A stretch of 64,000 nt of DNA from Drosophila persimilis (taxonomy: Eukaryota > Arthropoda > Insecta > Diptera > Drosophilidae), in the NCBI RefSeq assembly GCF_003286085.1, contig NW_020825289.1, positions 10,354,001 through 10,418,000 of the forward strand, written 5' to 3'. The position numbers and the translations under genes were made by a program. Below, piece after piece: positions 50,293 to 61,961 of the stretch (positions are counted from its first letter, which is position 1; each line of letters starts with the position of its first letter). The notes below the pieces were generated by a model. It saw only the letters and a list, made by a program, of their open reading frames with translations. It was not told the DNA's origin and ran no database searches.

Positions 50293-50607
50293 GAATGTAT
50301 TAATTTAAGCGCCAGATTAAGGAGATCTTGTATAAGTAAAAGTAAAGGTACCATAAGTGTGGGCCCAGACATTGACTTGCTCAACTTTAAAAAGGCCGAC
50401 TAGCATTGGAAGGGGAATGTGGAAGTGGAAGTGGAAGAAATGATGCATTTCAACACTTGACAGCCGCAAGACTAACACAACACGGGAGCGGAGATGGGGA
50501 ATGAAGAGCAAACAAAGAACAATGGAAACATTTGCGCAAACATAGGCCCGGCCCGCTCGTACAGACCTGTTGCATTCGGCCCTTGGCAGGAAAGGGGTTG
50601 GATCACG

Positions 50608-50615
50608 TATAAAAA
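50608..50615 (+). promoter_or_regulatory. TATA box of the Thr-rich secreted peptide gene
   Basis: TATAAAAAG lies 116 bp before the ATG at 50724; the TSS is expected near 50638. Confidence 0.6.
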
Positions 50616-50723
50616 GTGTGCCATGGCCCACAGATAGACACACTTCGAGTTGAGCAGCCTCCAGCAGCATCACAACCAAGCAAGCCCCAAGCCCCAAGCC
50701 CAAAACAAAACAAAAAATACAAT

Positions 50724-50972
50724 ATGAAGTTCTTCGCATTCGTCGCTGTCTTCGCTGCTGTCTTGTCGCTGGTCTGCGCCCAAACGCCGACAGGAACTGC
50801 AACTCCGACAACAGCGACATCGCCGACATCACCGACATCGCCTACGACAACCACCTACACGTACACGACGTCACCCACTTACACCACCCCAACCGTCACG
50901 GTAACAACAACAACCGCCAAGCCCTTCAAGCAGGCGCTCTTGTCGCTGCTGTTCAACAAGAAGTCCGGATAG
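50724..50972 (+). CDS. Small Thr-rich secreted (mucin-like) protein
   Basis: Single-exon ORF of 82 aa. Residues 1-19 form a clear signal peptide (MKFFAFVAVFAAVLSLVCA, cleaved before QTP). Residues 20-65 are dominated by Thr, Pro and Ser, with TSPTSPT and TTTTY repeats, typical of O-glycosylated mucin-like or glue-like secreted peptides. The C-terminus is basic and hydrophobic (FKQALLSLLFNKKSG). The ATG lies in a strong context, downstream of a TATA box and a leader with CAAGCCC repeats; AATAAA follows at about 51041. I do not recognise the specific gene, and a salivary or cuticle secretion role is only a guess from composition. Confidence 0.75.
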   Translation: MKFFAFVAVFAAVLSLVCAQTPTGTATPTTATSPTSPTSPTTTTYTYTTSPTYTTPTVTVTTTTAKPFKQALLSLLFNKKSG

Positions 50973-52085
50973 AGACCTGCCACTCCGACCACCGATCCCG
51001 CCGATTAGTAGGACGCCAATGATTTGATAAGCCAAACAATAATAAAAACAACAAACAAACACAATCCCACACTTGAATACTTATTCCCCCATGGCCGAAA
51101 AGATGTTCTTTCACTGAGCGTAGCATCTCCGGTTCGGTTCTTTAGCTCTCTGGGATAACTGATATTTGCTCAAGTGTGGTGGGGCCTGGCCCATCACTAA
51201 CCACTAACGCCTTTCGGCCATTCGTAAAGACCAATCATGGGATAGAAATTGAGATGCATCTGTCTCCGCCAAAGGTCAAGCAGTACGAGCACTCGCACCG
51301 TTCAGTAAGTCAGTAAGCCAGTGAGCCAGTGAGCCAGTGAGCCAATGAGGCAGACTTTATCATGGTCAGGTGGCCGTCATAGTTGTGTACATCATAATGA
51401 TCATCGAAAATCGGACTCTGAATGCCACGCCATGGGTTAAATGTCTAATGATTAGCTGACAAATTGATATAAGCATTTAATGGTGCTGTCCTTGTCTGCG
51501 GCAGCGTGAGGATGAGGAGTTATGAATGCCACAAGCCGGCCACGACGGGTTTCATGTACAACACGACACAAAATGATCGAAGCACCAACGCCCCCTGAAT
51601 GCAGACACTGTACAGTGGGCTCCAGCCATAGATGGATTTGAATTCTTTGGATTCTGTGTAACAAATTTAAGAAAATCGTAAGCGAGTTTTGTCACTAAAT
51701 ATATTCATCACTGTGTGTTGGACGACACAGGCATCGACAGGTCATCATGTATACGAGTCGTTCGACAAATTGCAGCAGCAAACACAATTTCAAATCTGTT
51801 AGGGCATCTTTGACGGGGGCCTTGCATGTGTAGTAGTGGGTGGACGCGAGCGATGGTTCACGAGCGCGCTATGGGAAGATGCAATCAGTGGCCAGGCTTC
51901 CGATCTGTGCGCCTTCAAAATGCTATACACTTGCCCAGCTTTGGGCTGCAAATCTTTTGCCTCAGTGCTGCCGCTGCCGCTGCTGCTGCGCTGCCTTCTG
52001 TATACTTCTATGGCTGTGTGCGGTAACTGTAAAGTTCAGGCCACAATGAGAGTCCCCAAGCTGGAGCCACTGAATCGAGCTTGGG
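50973..52085. other. Intergenic, Thr-rich gene to Cpr49Aa
   Basis: Contains the 3' UTR and poly(A) signal (about 51041) of the Thr-rich gene, and a short direct repeat of GCCAGTGA units at about 51312-51345. ORFs here overlap in several frames and look like chance. No further gene was seen. Confidence 0.45.
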
Positions 52086-52093
52086 TATAAATA
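52086..52093 (+). promoter_or_regulatory. TATA box of Cpr49Aa
   Basis: TATAAATA lies 103 bp upstream of the ATG at 52189, as is usual for stage-specific cuticle genes. Confidence 0.65.
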
Positions 52094-52188
52094 TGCAAAC
52101 GGCTGGCAATTCTGGCCACAGTACCCAAACGAAGCTAGGCCGCAGCAGACGGTCGCAAAGGATCAGATCACAAATCAGAGGATACAAA

Positions 52189-52812
52189 ATGCAATACAGA
52201 GTAAGTTCCTACCAGACTTTGTTGGCTTAATGGAGACTCAGTTGGTTCCGTTCCGCCTGCAGCTACTCATCGTCGTAGCCTTGCTGATGAGCTTGGCCCA
52301 GGCAAGACCACAAGGACAATCCGGAGAACCTATTCCCATTCTCAGGCAGGAGCAGGAGGTGAACTTCGATGGGTCCTACAAGTACTCCTATGAGACGGGC
52401 AACGGCATCAATGTCGAGGAGGAGGGCTACCTCAAGAACGCTGGCACCGACGATGCTGGACAGGTGAGTTCAGCTCAGTGAATCGTGCCCAGACAGCTTG
52501 GCATTTGCTGGAGACCTGCACCTGCCCCTCGGGCAGCTAATTTGCCAAATAAACTCAAGCTAATTTTGATTTACATCTTGTGTGCCATTTGCAAAGGTCG
52601 CGCAGGGCTTCTTCTCCTACACCTCCCCGGAGGGCATACCCATTCGGATCACCTATCTGGCTGATGAGAATGGCTTCCAGCCGCAAGGCGATCATCTGCC
52701 CACGCCCCCACCAATCCCTCCGGCGATCCAGAAGGCACTAGCCTACCTGGCCACGGCGCCGCCGCCGCCTCAAGAGCAACCGTCTGGTGGGTTCAACAAC
52801 CGACGGGGCTAG
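52189..52812 (+). CDS. Cpr49Aa: Cuticular protein, RR-1 type (Cpr49Aa)
   Basis: Exons 52189-52200, 52263-52463 and 52597-52812 give 142 aa. The four-codon first exon (MQYR) splits the signal peptide, a hallmark of insect cuticle genes; the signal continues [14 protein letters not shown]. The Rebers-Riddiford chitin-binding domain spans about residues 35-110: [19 protein letters not shown], then [20 protein letters not shown] and [16 protein letters not shown]. The RR-1 form suits soft cuticle. A Pro-rich tail follows. It is presumably secreted into the procuticle. The gene name rests on the domain, length and position at the start of a Cpr cluster next to the ana3/peptidase block; AATAAA follows near 52853. 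Confidence 0.88.
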
Positions 52813-53471
52813 ACAATGTGGATCACCTACATATGTATTCCCCTGTGTGAGCAATAAATCGGGACACACAACAAGCGAATGTGGAAACGATAATAAATTG
52901 ATTTAAATGAAACTGTTTGAACGATTTTATTGGTATACTAAAAACAGTCAACTAAGTTGAATGAATAAGGCGCAGAATAATTAGTTGCTGATACTTACCA
53001 GAACAATTTATTCATCCCGAAAGTATGCCATTCCATTAGATTCTATAGTCCCCTGCAGAGGATTGCTATCATACACATTCGCATAGCATACTTTTAGGCG
53101 AGACGCGGAGGAATCTCAATGAGAAACTACTGGTAACTGGTAGCCTGTCCAAAATTATCTTCGCGTGACCCCCCCAAAGAAATGTCAATGTTTGGTCCAG
53201 CCTTTGGAGATGGCTCATCGAATCACTGCAATTAATCTGCATCAAGTGGCGGCATCCACTGTGCCGGCTGCTTTCCAACAAATTATGAACTAATCGCATC
53301 GTAAACCCCGACGCTTAATTGATCAAGTCCCCCACCGGTCAGATCGGTGCCAATTAGGCACAGCAGCAGTCGCACACTTGGCCCAGACCAGACCAGGCCG
53401 GACCGTGGGCACTTACAGAATAGAGCTCGATTCTTCTCCATGTGGGCGTAGTGCGGCGTACCAGCGAAAGA
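52813..53471. other. Intergenic, Cpr49Aa to Cpr49Ab
   Basis: Two AATAAA-type signals lie at about 52853 and 52891. No gene or clear repeat was seen; it probably holds control sequence for Cpr49Ab. Confidence 0.45.
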
Positions 53472-53478
53472 TATAAAG
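53472..53478 (+). promoter_or_regulatory. TATA box of Cpr49Ab
   Basis: TATAAAG lies 50 bp before the ATG at 53522, implying a leader of about 20 nt. Confidence 0.55.
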
Positions 53479-53521
53479 CTGGGGACCACTGGCCAAAGCT
53501 TCTCATTGATCATCTTCAACC

Positions 53522-54470
53522 ATGTGGCTGCGTATAACGGTAGGTTGGGTGCTTCACTCGGAACAAAGGCCACGTCGGGTTTCTTACGGACTTCCTGTTG
53601 CAGATTGCTCTACTACTGGCCTGCGTGGCTGGAGCCCTGGCCCAAAGCGACGGAAGGTATCGGCCTCCTCCAGCTGCGGTGCGGGCGACTGCTGGCGACG
53701 GACGCTATAAAGGTGGTAACGACGGACGCTATACGGGTGCCAACGACGGACGCTATCGCGGAGGAAACGACGGACGCTACTCCGGCGCCAGCGATGGCCG
53801 CTATGTACACGTGGACAACAAGTATGAGCATGACGATCGAGCCGGCGGTGCTTATACCGGAGACCGTAACCGCTATGTGGGCGACAAGAATACTGGCGGC
53901 GGAGCAGGCCGTGCTGGGGCAGGAGCAGGAGCAGGGTCAGGGTCAGGGGCTCGACCAGGCGGCGGGGCAGCTGGTGCGGCAGGCGCAGGAGCCACCAAAA
54001 AACCCCAGCCGCGACCCACCATACCTCCACCGCCAGCCGTCGTCGATGTGACCGCCAATTTGCCCAAGGGACGGGGCACAGGCGAAGGCGGCAATGGTTG
54101 GGCCATCATCCGACTGGAAGATGATGTCGAGCAAGATGGCTACCACTATCTGTGAGTATACTCGAACCAAGACTGCAGCAGAGAATAAAATCGGGGATAA
54201 TTCGATTCTCCCCCTAGCTATGAGACGGAGAACGGCATTCTGGCCGAGGAGAGCGGACGCATCGAGAAGCTGGCCGAGGATGATGGCCTGCGCTCGAAGG
54301 GCTTCTACGAGTACACTGGCGACGATGGCATACTCTACCGCGTGGACTATACGGCCGACGACAATGGTTTTGTGCCCAGTGCTGCTCACCTCCCAACGCC
54401 ACCACCCCCGCCGCCCTATGTGGCCAAGCTGTTGGCCTACCTGGAGGAGAATGCCAAGAAGAAGAAATAG
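53522..54470 (+). CDS. Cpr49Ab: Cuticular protein with DGRY repeats and RR domain (Cpr49Ab)
   Basis: Exons 53522-53539, 53604-54151 and 54218-54470 give 272 aa. The signal peptide is split after six codons (MWLRIT, then [13 protein letters not shown]). Residues about 20-75 hold six SDGRY/DGRY units spaced mostly by about ten residues. A Gly/Ala/Arg-rich segment (about 105-135) with a GAGAG run and a Pro-rich linker follow. The C-terminal half carries the Rebers-Riddiford domain: [38 protein letters not shown], then [19 protein letters not shown]. It is presumably a chitin-binding cuticle component. The DGRY repeats and position next to Cpr49Aa support the name. Confidence 0.88.
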
Positions 54471-54633
54471 ATATTGAATCGAAAGTGTGAAATGAAATCT
54501 AAGATTTGATAATAAACCGATGTGCCATTAGAACTGTTCATGGATTACAGCTAAAATAAGTGCTTTAAAACCGATTCCAGTTCCGCATTACATTTATTTC
54601 ACCAACTCCAATACATTTCATTTATCATTCATT

Positions 54634-55393
54634 TTACCGCAGAGTGGGCAGGATACGCTGTTGTATGTACTCCAGGACTTCGTTAATGGTCTCATGAATC
54701 TTCTCGGGCTGTCAATGAACCAAGCTTTAGTAGGAAAAAGTGCGTACCCACCACATAACATAGACTTACGTCCTGTTCGGAATTAATGTTGCTTTGAGGC
54801 TGAGCCTCGTGCTGTTGCTGCTGCTGCTCCTCGCTGACCTCCGCAGGTGGCTCACAGCTCACCTCTGAGCCTTCATCGGGCTGGTGGTAGTGATAGGGCT
54901 GTTCCGCCACTCCCGTCGCCTTCTCCGTTCCCGTCTCCCACAGCTTATTCTCGTTAACGTAGCTATATTTTTTCATGTCCGGATGGGTCTCGTCGCCATC
55001 GCGCACCCATTCGAATTGGATGATCTGCCAGCCCGTGCCGTTGTAGTTGAAGTCGATCATGAAGCGCAGATGATCGCGGGGACCCAGGGCGAAGTTCTCG
55101 TTGGCCTCCTGTACACTGGCGGCCAGCTGCTCCTCGGCCTTTCGGAAGATGCTGCGCAGATCGGCGGAGTACGGCTGTCCCCGGTCCCCGTACCCGCCAT
55201 CATAGGGATTGTGCTCATGCCGGTACTTTCCGCTGTCGTCCGGCATATACCAGCCCGTGGCTCCGTGCAGTTCGGGAATGTACCGGCCCCGCTTGGGCGG
55301 CCTTGGTTCCAATTGTTCCTGGCCCCAGGAGCAGGTGATGGCCAGGCCAAGCAGCGCCAGAGCACTCAATGGCAGCGTTAAGCGTGTTTTCAT
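54634..55393 (-). CDS. Secreted protein of the cuticle cluster, function unknown
   Basis: Minus-strand gene, exons 55393-54770 and 54708-54634 with a 61 bp intron, 232 aa. The start at 55393 (MKTRLTLPLSALALLGLAITCSWG) gives a good signal peptide. About residues 38-78 carry RYIPELHGATGWYMPDDSG and KYRHEHNPYDGGYGDRGQPY; the YDGGYG block resembles that of the Cpr49Ac-like gene at the right edge. A folded middle (DHLRFMIDFNYNGTGWQIIQ) resembles no RR consensus. A short Gln-rich stretch and an amphipathic C-terminal helix (EKIHETINEVLEYIQQR) end the protein. It could be a divergent relative of the cuticle genes; I cannot name it. Confidence 0.8.
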
Positions 55394-58300
55394 GTCGACT
55401 ACCTGATTACGTTTGATTCGACCCCAATGCACTCGCTGGCCATTTTAGTTTGGGTCTCCACGCCCGATAGCCGTTTGGCTAATAACACCCGAGGTTTATG
55501 TGCCAGATGGCATCGTTTAATTGGATTAAATATGGGCGGGACTGAACCCGAGCTTATTCGGCGGCAGATGATTCAGCAGCCACTGCCTGGCAATAAGTAG
55601 AAGCTCTTTGCATACTAACAAGTCATCAAATACTGTAAGCGACTAACTAAGCAACTCGTTTGCATTGGCAACAGCGGGTCGCTTTTAACCTTTCGGAGAC
55701 CCAATGCATTGCAGCCCCCACCAAAACGGAGACGACCACTTCGGAATAGAGATCAAACTGTGTCAAAGCCATCACACCCAGATGTTGGACAGAATGCCAC
55801 CGATGACCGACACAGGATAGGATTCCACAGGCTACCACCAATTGAATAATTTATCAATTGAACACTTAACACATCCAACACAACGCCTTTCCATTGATTT
55901 GCTCAGTGCTTATCATTCAACAGCTCTGTTCCTTCGAAAGCCTTTCAACCGCATCACTTATCGATGATCGATTTGTCAGACATGTTGCCGTTTGTCACCT
56001 TAATTGGCTGGACTTTCGGCAAACCAAACCCAATAGGATCAAAGGTAATTAGTGTCGTTTAAATCAAATTTAAAACGCATTATACAAAATGAGACGCTCG
56101 TTTGTCTTACTTAAAAGGCATTTATAACAACCACAACTGTCAGTCCATCGAGCTGTGAGATCGGTCAACGGTTTGGGTTCGATATTCATTAATCACCTTG
56201 TCAGCCCATTGATTTGGGCAGTCATACCATTCATAACATCGCTGTAGATCCCATAGCCCGACAACTCTAGAATGTTGAGGCGGTGTCAGAAATCGAAAGC
56301 GACCACGCCCACGCCTGCTGCCAGACAAGGTATCGTTTCCGTAGGCTGGGGTCTTGACTTGAACTCTTGACTTGATTGAACCTTGCAAATATTTCAAATA
56401 CCTGATCGTGGTAAGGAAGTGAATGATGATTGGGTGCCGTGAATCATGAGGTCGTAGAACCTACGTAGAATCATCACGGATTACTCACTTATAAGTGATT
56501 CCGTTCGATCGATGGATCGCTCGTAGGAATGTGTATGTATTCTATTAAAACTGCAACAACAGGTTAGCATTTATCTCTCTCTCTCTCTCTCTTTGGGATC
56601 TGGATTGGTGGCGGGACTTTAAATTATTCGCTGGAGATAAATAAAGAGAGACTGCCCCTGGCACTGAGTCGCCAGAAACGCGTAATTTGGTGTTTTGCAT
56701 GCAATTAATTAATTTCACAAAATGTTCGCTTGCATGTTCATGCCTGCACCTCCCCACTGCCCCTCTGCCACCACTTGGCCCGCGGAGCGTCCTTGGGGGG
56801 AAATTTATGAGAGTGCCGAAAAGTATCACCGCTTTAGGCTGACAATTGGCAGGATATGGCCGTTTACTCGTAAATTGAACTCAACTTAAAGTAAAATATT
56901 TAACGACAGTTCTGTGGTCAGCGTTAACGTTAACCCATTCGAAAGAAGCTCAGCCAGCGGAACTAGAGATTTCTGGGGAAGTTTATACAAGATTGAGATT
57001 CCATTGGCATGATGTCATACCGGGGGCGATTGTGAAATAAAACACATTTCTCTTCTTCGCACTTGTCGGGCTGGAAATTTATTTATATGCGATTTTTCCA
57101 TTTTATATAAATTTATTTTATGCGCTTTTTGGCCAAACGACAAGAGAGATTTAAAAATTGAAGTCACCCAAAACATGAATGCGTATTTTATTTAGCACCT
57201 TTAGATTTTACAATCGCGGCGGTCGGATATTGCTGGGGTCCGACAATAATTTAGGAGAGGATCTTTGAACTCGCTTGCAATTTGGGTCCCTCAGTCCCAG
57301 TCCCAGGTGTCAGGTTGAAGATCCCACATATCACATATCACGAATACCAGACTGAAGAGGCATCAACTCGTATCCAATTACGCCTCATTGTGGCTGGTAA
57401 TTTGTTTCATTGTTCTGGAGTCTGCTCCAATTGCAGTTTGTCAGTAAGCCTGATTTTTTTGGGTGGGTTTGCCTCGGACCTACAGCAAAATGGCGCTTTG
57501 TAAATTAATTCGTTGGGCGAAACAAATGCCAGCAATTAATGGCACAAATCGTTTGTATTTAATGGGATCGATTAAAATGTGAATGCGCCGTGTGCTACCA
57601 AAAACCATCCATCTATTCTGGCATTCGGTGGCCAAACTGGCTTCAGCATCCACCAATATTTATAGACGTTCCATTTTGATTTATACCACCCGTGATGCCT
57701 CAGAACATACTAATTAAACCAAAAAGAGAGCAAATGATATATAAGCAACAAATATTGAGAAAAAATCAAACCTAAATAAAAAAGGAGACGAGTCGCATTG
57801 ACAGTTCCAGTGTGTGTGAAAACCCACGCAAAGTCGGGGGTAATTTATGGACAGAAATACAATGCCAGCCTATAAAGATTTCATTTGTTTTGCACGAAAT
57901 GCTAAAGGCTGTCTGTCCAAAAGGCCGACTTAGAGGGGGTGAAAATACGCGTAAATCATATGTGGGGAGCCCAGTCTCTGGAACGGGAACGGGAACAGGA
58001 ATGGGAATGGGAATCGAACTGAACAATGCTGTCATTATAATATCCAATTAAATTCCACTGGTAAACCCCGGGCTTGGCCAAGGGATAAAGTGCTCAAACA
58101 ATCGATAGGAATCGATGAGCGCAAATACATATTCGCATCTGCGACGCATTGGAATGGCAAAAGAAGAGGCATCGATCGCATTCTTGATAAGAGCTGTCCG
58201 CCTCCCAATACAGAGAGCGAAAGAAAGACAAAGAAGCAAACAACGGTGCATAATGAAACATCTGTTATCTGGAAGCATTTGGAGAGAGAGGAACGGGGAG

Positions 58301-58647
58301 TGGAAGCAGTTGCTCAAGGTTTATTCGAATAATCCAAAGAAATTTCATGCATACCCAGTATGTTATTTCATTTCACTTCAATTGTAATGCTGCAGAGCAC
58401 TCGGTGATATGAGAACGCCCTCCAAAAAAAATAAAACTTTTGTCGGTTGAGATTAATTTTAGTTGATCAGCGACTGCTCCAGAAGGGTGCGTATTACTCA
58501 TAAATTATCTTTTTTAAACATACGAGACTTTCCTTTCCCACTGTGCCTCCAGTTCTCTTCGGGCCCTCGAAGCGCAAAGCTTGTATCGGAAACGCAAGCG
58601 CAAACGACTTCGGAAGCAGAGTTACTCGTATTCTATCCCCGGAAATA
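55394..58647. other. Long intergenic region
   Basis: About 3.2 kb between the divergent minus-strand gene and the Ly6-like gene. No convincing coding region was seen; ORFs are short and overlap in both strands. It has a (CT)n tract at 56575-56592 and a GGAACG/GGAATG repeat at about 57978-58010. It probably holds control sequence and the 5' exons or UTR of the Ly6-like gene. Confidence 0.45.
56575..56592. repeat. (CT)n microsatellite
   Basis: Nine CT dinucleotides in a row. In Drosophila such tracts can bind GAGA factor, but this is not shown here. Confidence 0.8.
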
Positions 58648-59133
58648 ATGGGCATCGGAACCAAGCTCTGGCCGACTGTGGGAGCAGTGGTTTTCCTAAT
58701 CGGAAGCGTGGCAGTCGGCGAGATTCTCAAGTGCTACCAGTGCAACGAGGCGGACCAGACGTGCGGCGGCCCGCAAAAGCCCCTCGGACACATTGGAGAG
58801 TGCCCCCACTCAACCATGTGCACGAAAACCGTATTAACCATGAGCCTACTGGAGGGAAACCAGTGGATCAAGACGATGCGGGGATGTGCCCAGCAACTGA
58901 GCACCACACACGTCTTCGTCAACAAGTCGTGGGAGGAGAAGTCCGTCGTGGAGGAGCCGTACGAAGAGGGCTGCATCGAGGAGAAGGTGAACTTCAGGAA
59001 CACCGTTCTGCTCTGCCACTGCCGCGGACACTTGTGCAACGCATCGAGCAGTCCCGCGCTTGACGGCCGAATGCTGCCGCTGATCCTCATAGGCTTCATC
59101 TGGTACTGGAGCTATAGGAAATTACACATGTGA
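58648..59133 (+). CDS. Ly6/three-finger GPI-anchored protein
   Basis: Uninterrupted ORF of 161 aa from the ATG at 58648. Residues 1-24 are a signal peptide. The mature part begins LKCYQCN and holds ten cysteines (29, 32, 39, 52, 58, 80, 109, 123, 125, 130), ending CHCRGHLCN, the Ly6/uPAR three-finger pattern. A small-residue site (NASSSPALDG) followed by a hydrophobic tail (about 142-156) predicts GPI anchoring. Drosophila members act at the cell surface, for example in septate junctions or ion channel trafficking; which applies here is unknown. The frame is open upstream of the ATG, so a spliced 5' exon is possible. I vaguely recall an uncharacterised Ly6 gene (CG8501) in this region, but this is unverified. 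Confidence 0.82.
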   Translation: MGIGTKLWPTVGAVVFLIGSVAVGEILKCYQCNEADQTCGGPQKPLGHIGECPHSTMCTKTVLTMSLLEGNQWIKTMRGCAQQLSTTHVFVNKSWEEKSVVEEPYEEGCIEEKVNFRNTVLLCHCRGHLCNASSSPALDGRMLPLILIGFIWYWSYRKLHM

Positions 59134-61800
59134 TCGCCTACTAGTCGGGGGCACTTTTTGGGAGTGCCCGTGTTGATACTTCCTGCTCTCTAAGCCGACT
59201 CAAATTGTTTGAAATTAGTTTTAAGCAGATTAAAGATTTATGTGCGACACTTTCCGGAGGAGAGATGCCTCGTCAATGAAATAAAACACACTCAAACTTG
59301 TTCTGACATTGGATATGGATCGTAAATACTTGAATTCAGCGGAGATTAACATCCAACCGAGCCCATCCAAGCCGATCCAACCTGGTCGTGTGATGTGATA
59401 GTGACGCATCGTATCGAAGAAAGTGTGAGATTTGGACAGAATGTGATCCAAGGTCAATGCCAGTGCTGGCCATTAAAAATATTTCTCCATACAGATATAG
59501 TCTGTATGTGTGGATTTTTATAATAAAATAACACCAGCAGCACCCTGCGGTGTGAAGATCTGATCTGATTTCTGATCGCAAATACTTGTAGCATGCAAAT
59601 CAAGTGACAACCGCCCGGGCATCACAAATCGAACTTGTAATTGATTAAAAAGACATTTTATTTAAATATTTATTAAGTATTTGTGACTTTTATGAATGCC
59701 CCCCCTATATAGTATGTAGAAATCGACAGAGCCCAAAAACAAACGAAATGATTCAAAAAGTAACAATAACAGCACGCGCCGTGATTCACACAACAATCTG
59801 GCTCTGCTTTGGGTCGGGTCTGGTATGGCCTGGTCTCTGGTCTCTGGTCTGTGGTCTCGTTTCATTCCATCTCTGCTGGTCTGGCTCCCAGCCGTGGGTT
59901 CAGCGTACGACCTTTGGAGTGCACTGACTGTGACGCATCATCGATACTTGGTACTTGGTGATCGGTGCTCGGTACTCTTTACCCTCTGCCCGTGGCCAGC
60001 CCGACACTCGGCTTCCCGTGTCCCAAACTGTTGCGTTTTAATCACAGTTTATGTTTATGGTCGTTATTAATTGGCTTAAGACCGGCAATGTGCGCTGACA
60101 ATCCTTCTCCGTTTCGGCTGCTTGCATCTACATACAAATGGATGTACCTAGTAGTATATCGGTAATCTTGGATTCATCTCCAGACTCCGAAACCGTTAAG
60201 GACAAATTCCAAGCCGATCCCCGAGCTGTCACTGCCGCAGCTGCTGGCGGTGTCAACGTTTGCTACAAACAATTAAAATCATTTTTGTCAACATTTTTCT
60301 TATGCCGGTTCAATCCGAGTCTTATTCCGATTCCGATTCCGGTTATACTTATGCATATGTCTGTACATATGTATGTATGCTGTGAGAGACCCAGCCCCAA
60401 TCGCAGCCCCATCCTCATCTCCACCTCGAAATCTCCATCTCCAGCGTCGAATTCTGCTTCAGCTTCAATATTAATGCATTTCGCGTTGTGGCAGGCGCGC
60501 GCATTGTCTGAATGGTTATTTATTTTTTTTTATTTATATTTTTTTTTTGTGTTTTTTTTCTTGGCTGTATTTCCGCTGGTGCGTAATTTATGATTTCATT
60601 ACGGCACTTTTATGGCGCTTCCGAGTGCCTCCAGGTAGTTGGGACATGTATGTATCTCCGATGCCGACGATGTTGTCATCGGTTGCCAAAGCTAGTTAAC
60701 GTTGGACCCCAGCTGAGAAATTAACGGGCGTCTGAGCATGGCTAAAGCGATCCAGGGAAGGAAGATCCAGCCCAAGACCCTAAATAATGCCATCCTCCGC
60801 AGGATATTTATCTTTCCCGGAAACCATGCACATCGTCAATGTCAATGTATCTTCGAGCCTCTCTTCAAGAGGGGGATTTCGTATTTGTTTAAAATCATAT
60901 TAAAAGAATTCGGGGTGTTCCCCGAACAAAGTTTTGAGTGTCACTTACATATCGAAATATGCTAGTTAGCTGTTGAATTCCTTCCTAGCAAAACTTTATC
61001 TGTTAGACTCTTCAGTATACAATTTTCATTGGCTCTGTTTTGCCGCATGTCCTTGACTTAAATAGGTATTTTCCCTTTATTGTGCGACTATGACCAATCA
61101 AAACAAATTAATTTTTATTTTTCAAAAGTCGTTATCTGCGCTGACTTTATGACGTCTGGGGCCTGAACTTTACCTTCGATTATCAGCAAATGAAGCGATT
61201 TCCAAAAAAATTGCTCGCTCTCATTGTTCGGCAGAATTTTGATGACAGTTCGCATCGAAATCACGGGAATTTCTTCAGCAGAAGCGTAGTAAACAGCGCG
61301 TCATCCACTGCCATATATCCTGAGCTGCAGATCGCTATAGTTCAAGTTCAAAAGGTCGCTGAACCCGAGGAGACGACGTTTGCCAAATTATACAAATTTT
61401 TAATTGATTATATATGTAATTACGATTATTGACGACATTGATAGCCTTATAAATGATTACCTCAGTTATTGAGCTAATGAGAGCGTCTAAGCTGCATTCC
61501 ATGCGAAAGCCAGTAGCGAGATGAGACGCGCACAAGACAAGAAGAGTGCGACTCGTCATTGTCGAAAACCCATAAGGGAGTAGCCGGAGAGAGAGAGAGA
61601 GAGAGGGTGCCAGAGCTGTTGTTCTTCTTTCTTATCGAATTGAACTGAGGTGAACCGGTACGTACACACACACACACAATCTCACACACGAAGCAGAAAC
61701 AGAGCAGCCCACAGCAAACGAGCGCGCGGATGCTGAGCCGGCTGAGGCTGAGAATTTTAGGAGCGTCGTTGCGCCGAAAGCACAGCCACCGGCACATCTC
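59134..61800. other. Long intergenic region
   Basis: No convincing gene. An AATAAA at about 59279 may end the Ly6-like transcript. T-rich runs lie at about 60520-60560, TATG microsatellite at about 60363-60378, (GA)n at 61587-61605 and (CA)n at about 61660-61677, the last two just upstream of the Cpr49Ac-like promoter. The 151-codon ORF at 60138-60593 is of low complexity and not credible. Confidence 0.45.
61587..61605. repeat. (GA)n tract near the Cpr49Ac promoter
   Basis: Nine GA dinucleotides, about 195 bp upstream of the TATA box at 61801. It is a possible GAGA-factor site by analogy. Confidence 0.7.
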
Positions 61801-61808
61801 TATATAAA
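61801..61808 (+). promoter_or_regulatory. TATA box of the Cpr49Ac-like gene
   Basis: TATATAAATGG lies 161 bp before the ATG at 61962; the TSS is expected near 61831. Confidence 0.6.
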
Positions 61809-61961
61809 TGGGGCGTACTTGATCGAACTCCAAACATTCCTGTTGCAGTCGCCCTCAGAGAAGGATTACCAGCGAGAACACATCAGCCAGCAGAAAACAG
61901 CAGCAACAAGCCCGAGGATAATTACCCAAAGGATATCGACTATAATCTAAGAAAAGCAAAC

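Noticed and set aside
51303-51345. GTCAGTAAGCCAGTGAGCC repeat, considered as a CRISPR-like or satellite array
   Set aside because: Only a few adjacent 8-base units with no spacers; it is a simple direct repeat in eukaryotic DNA.
60138-60593. 151-codon ORF in the long intergenic region
   Set aside because: Low-complexity Ser/Pro and Phe runs from simple repeats (T tracts, CCGATT repeats) and no gene signals.
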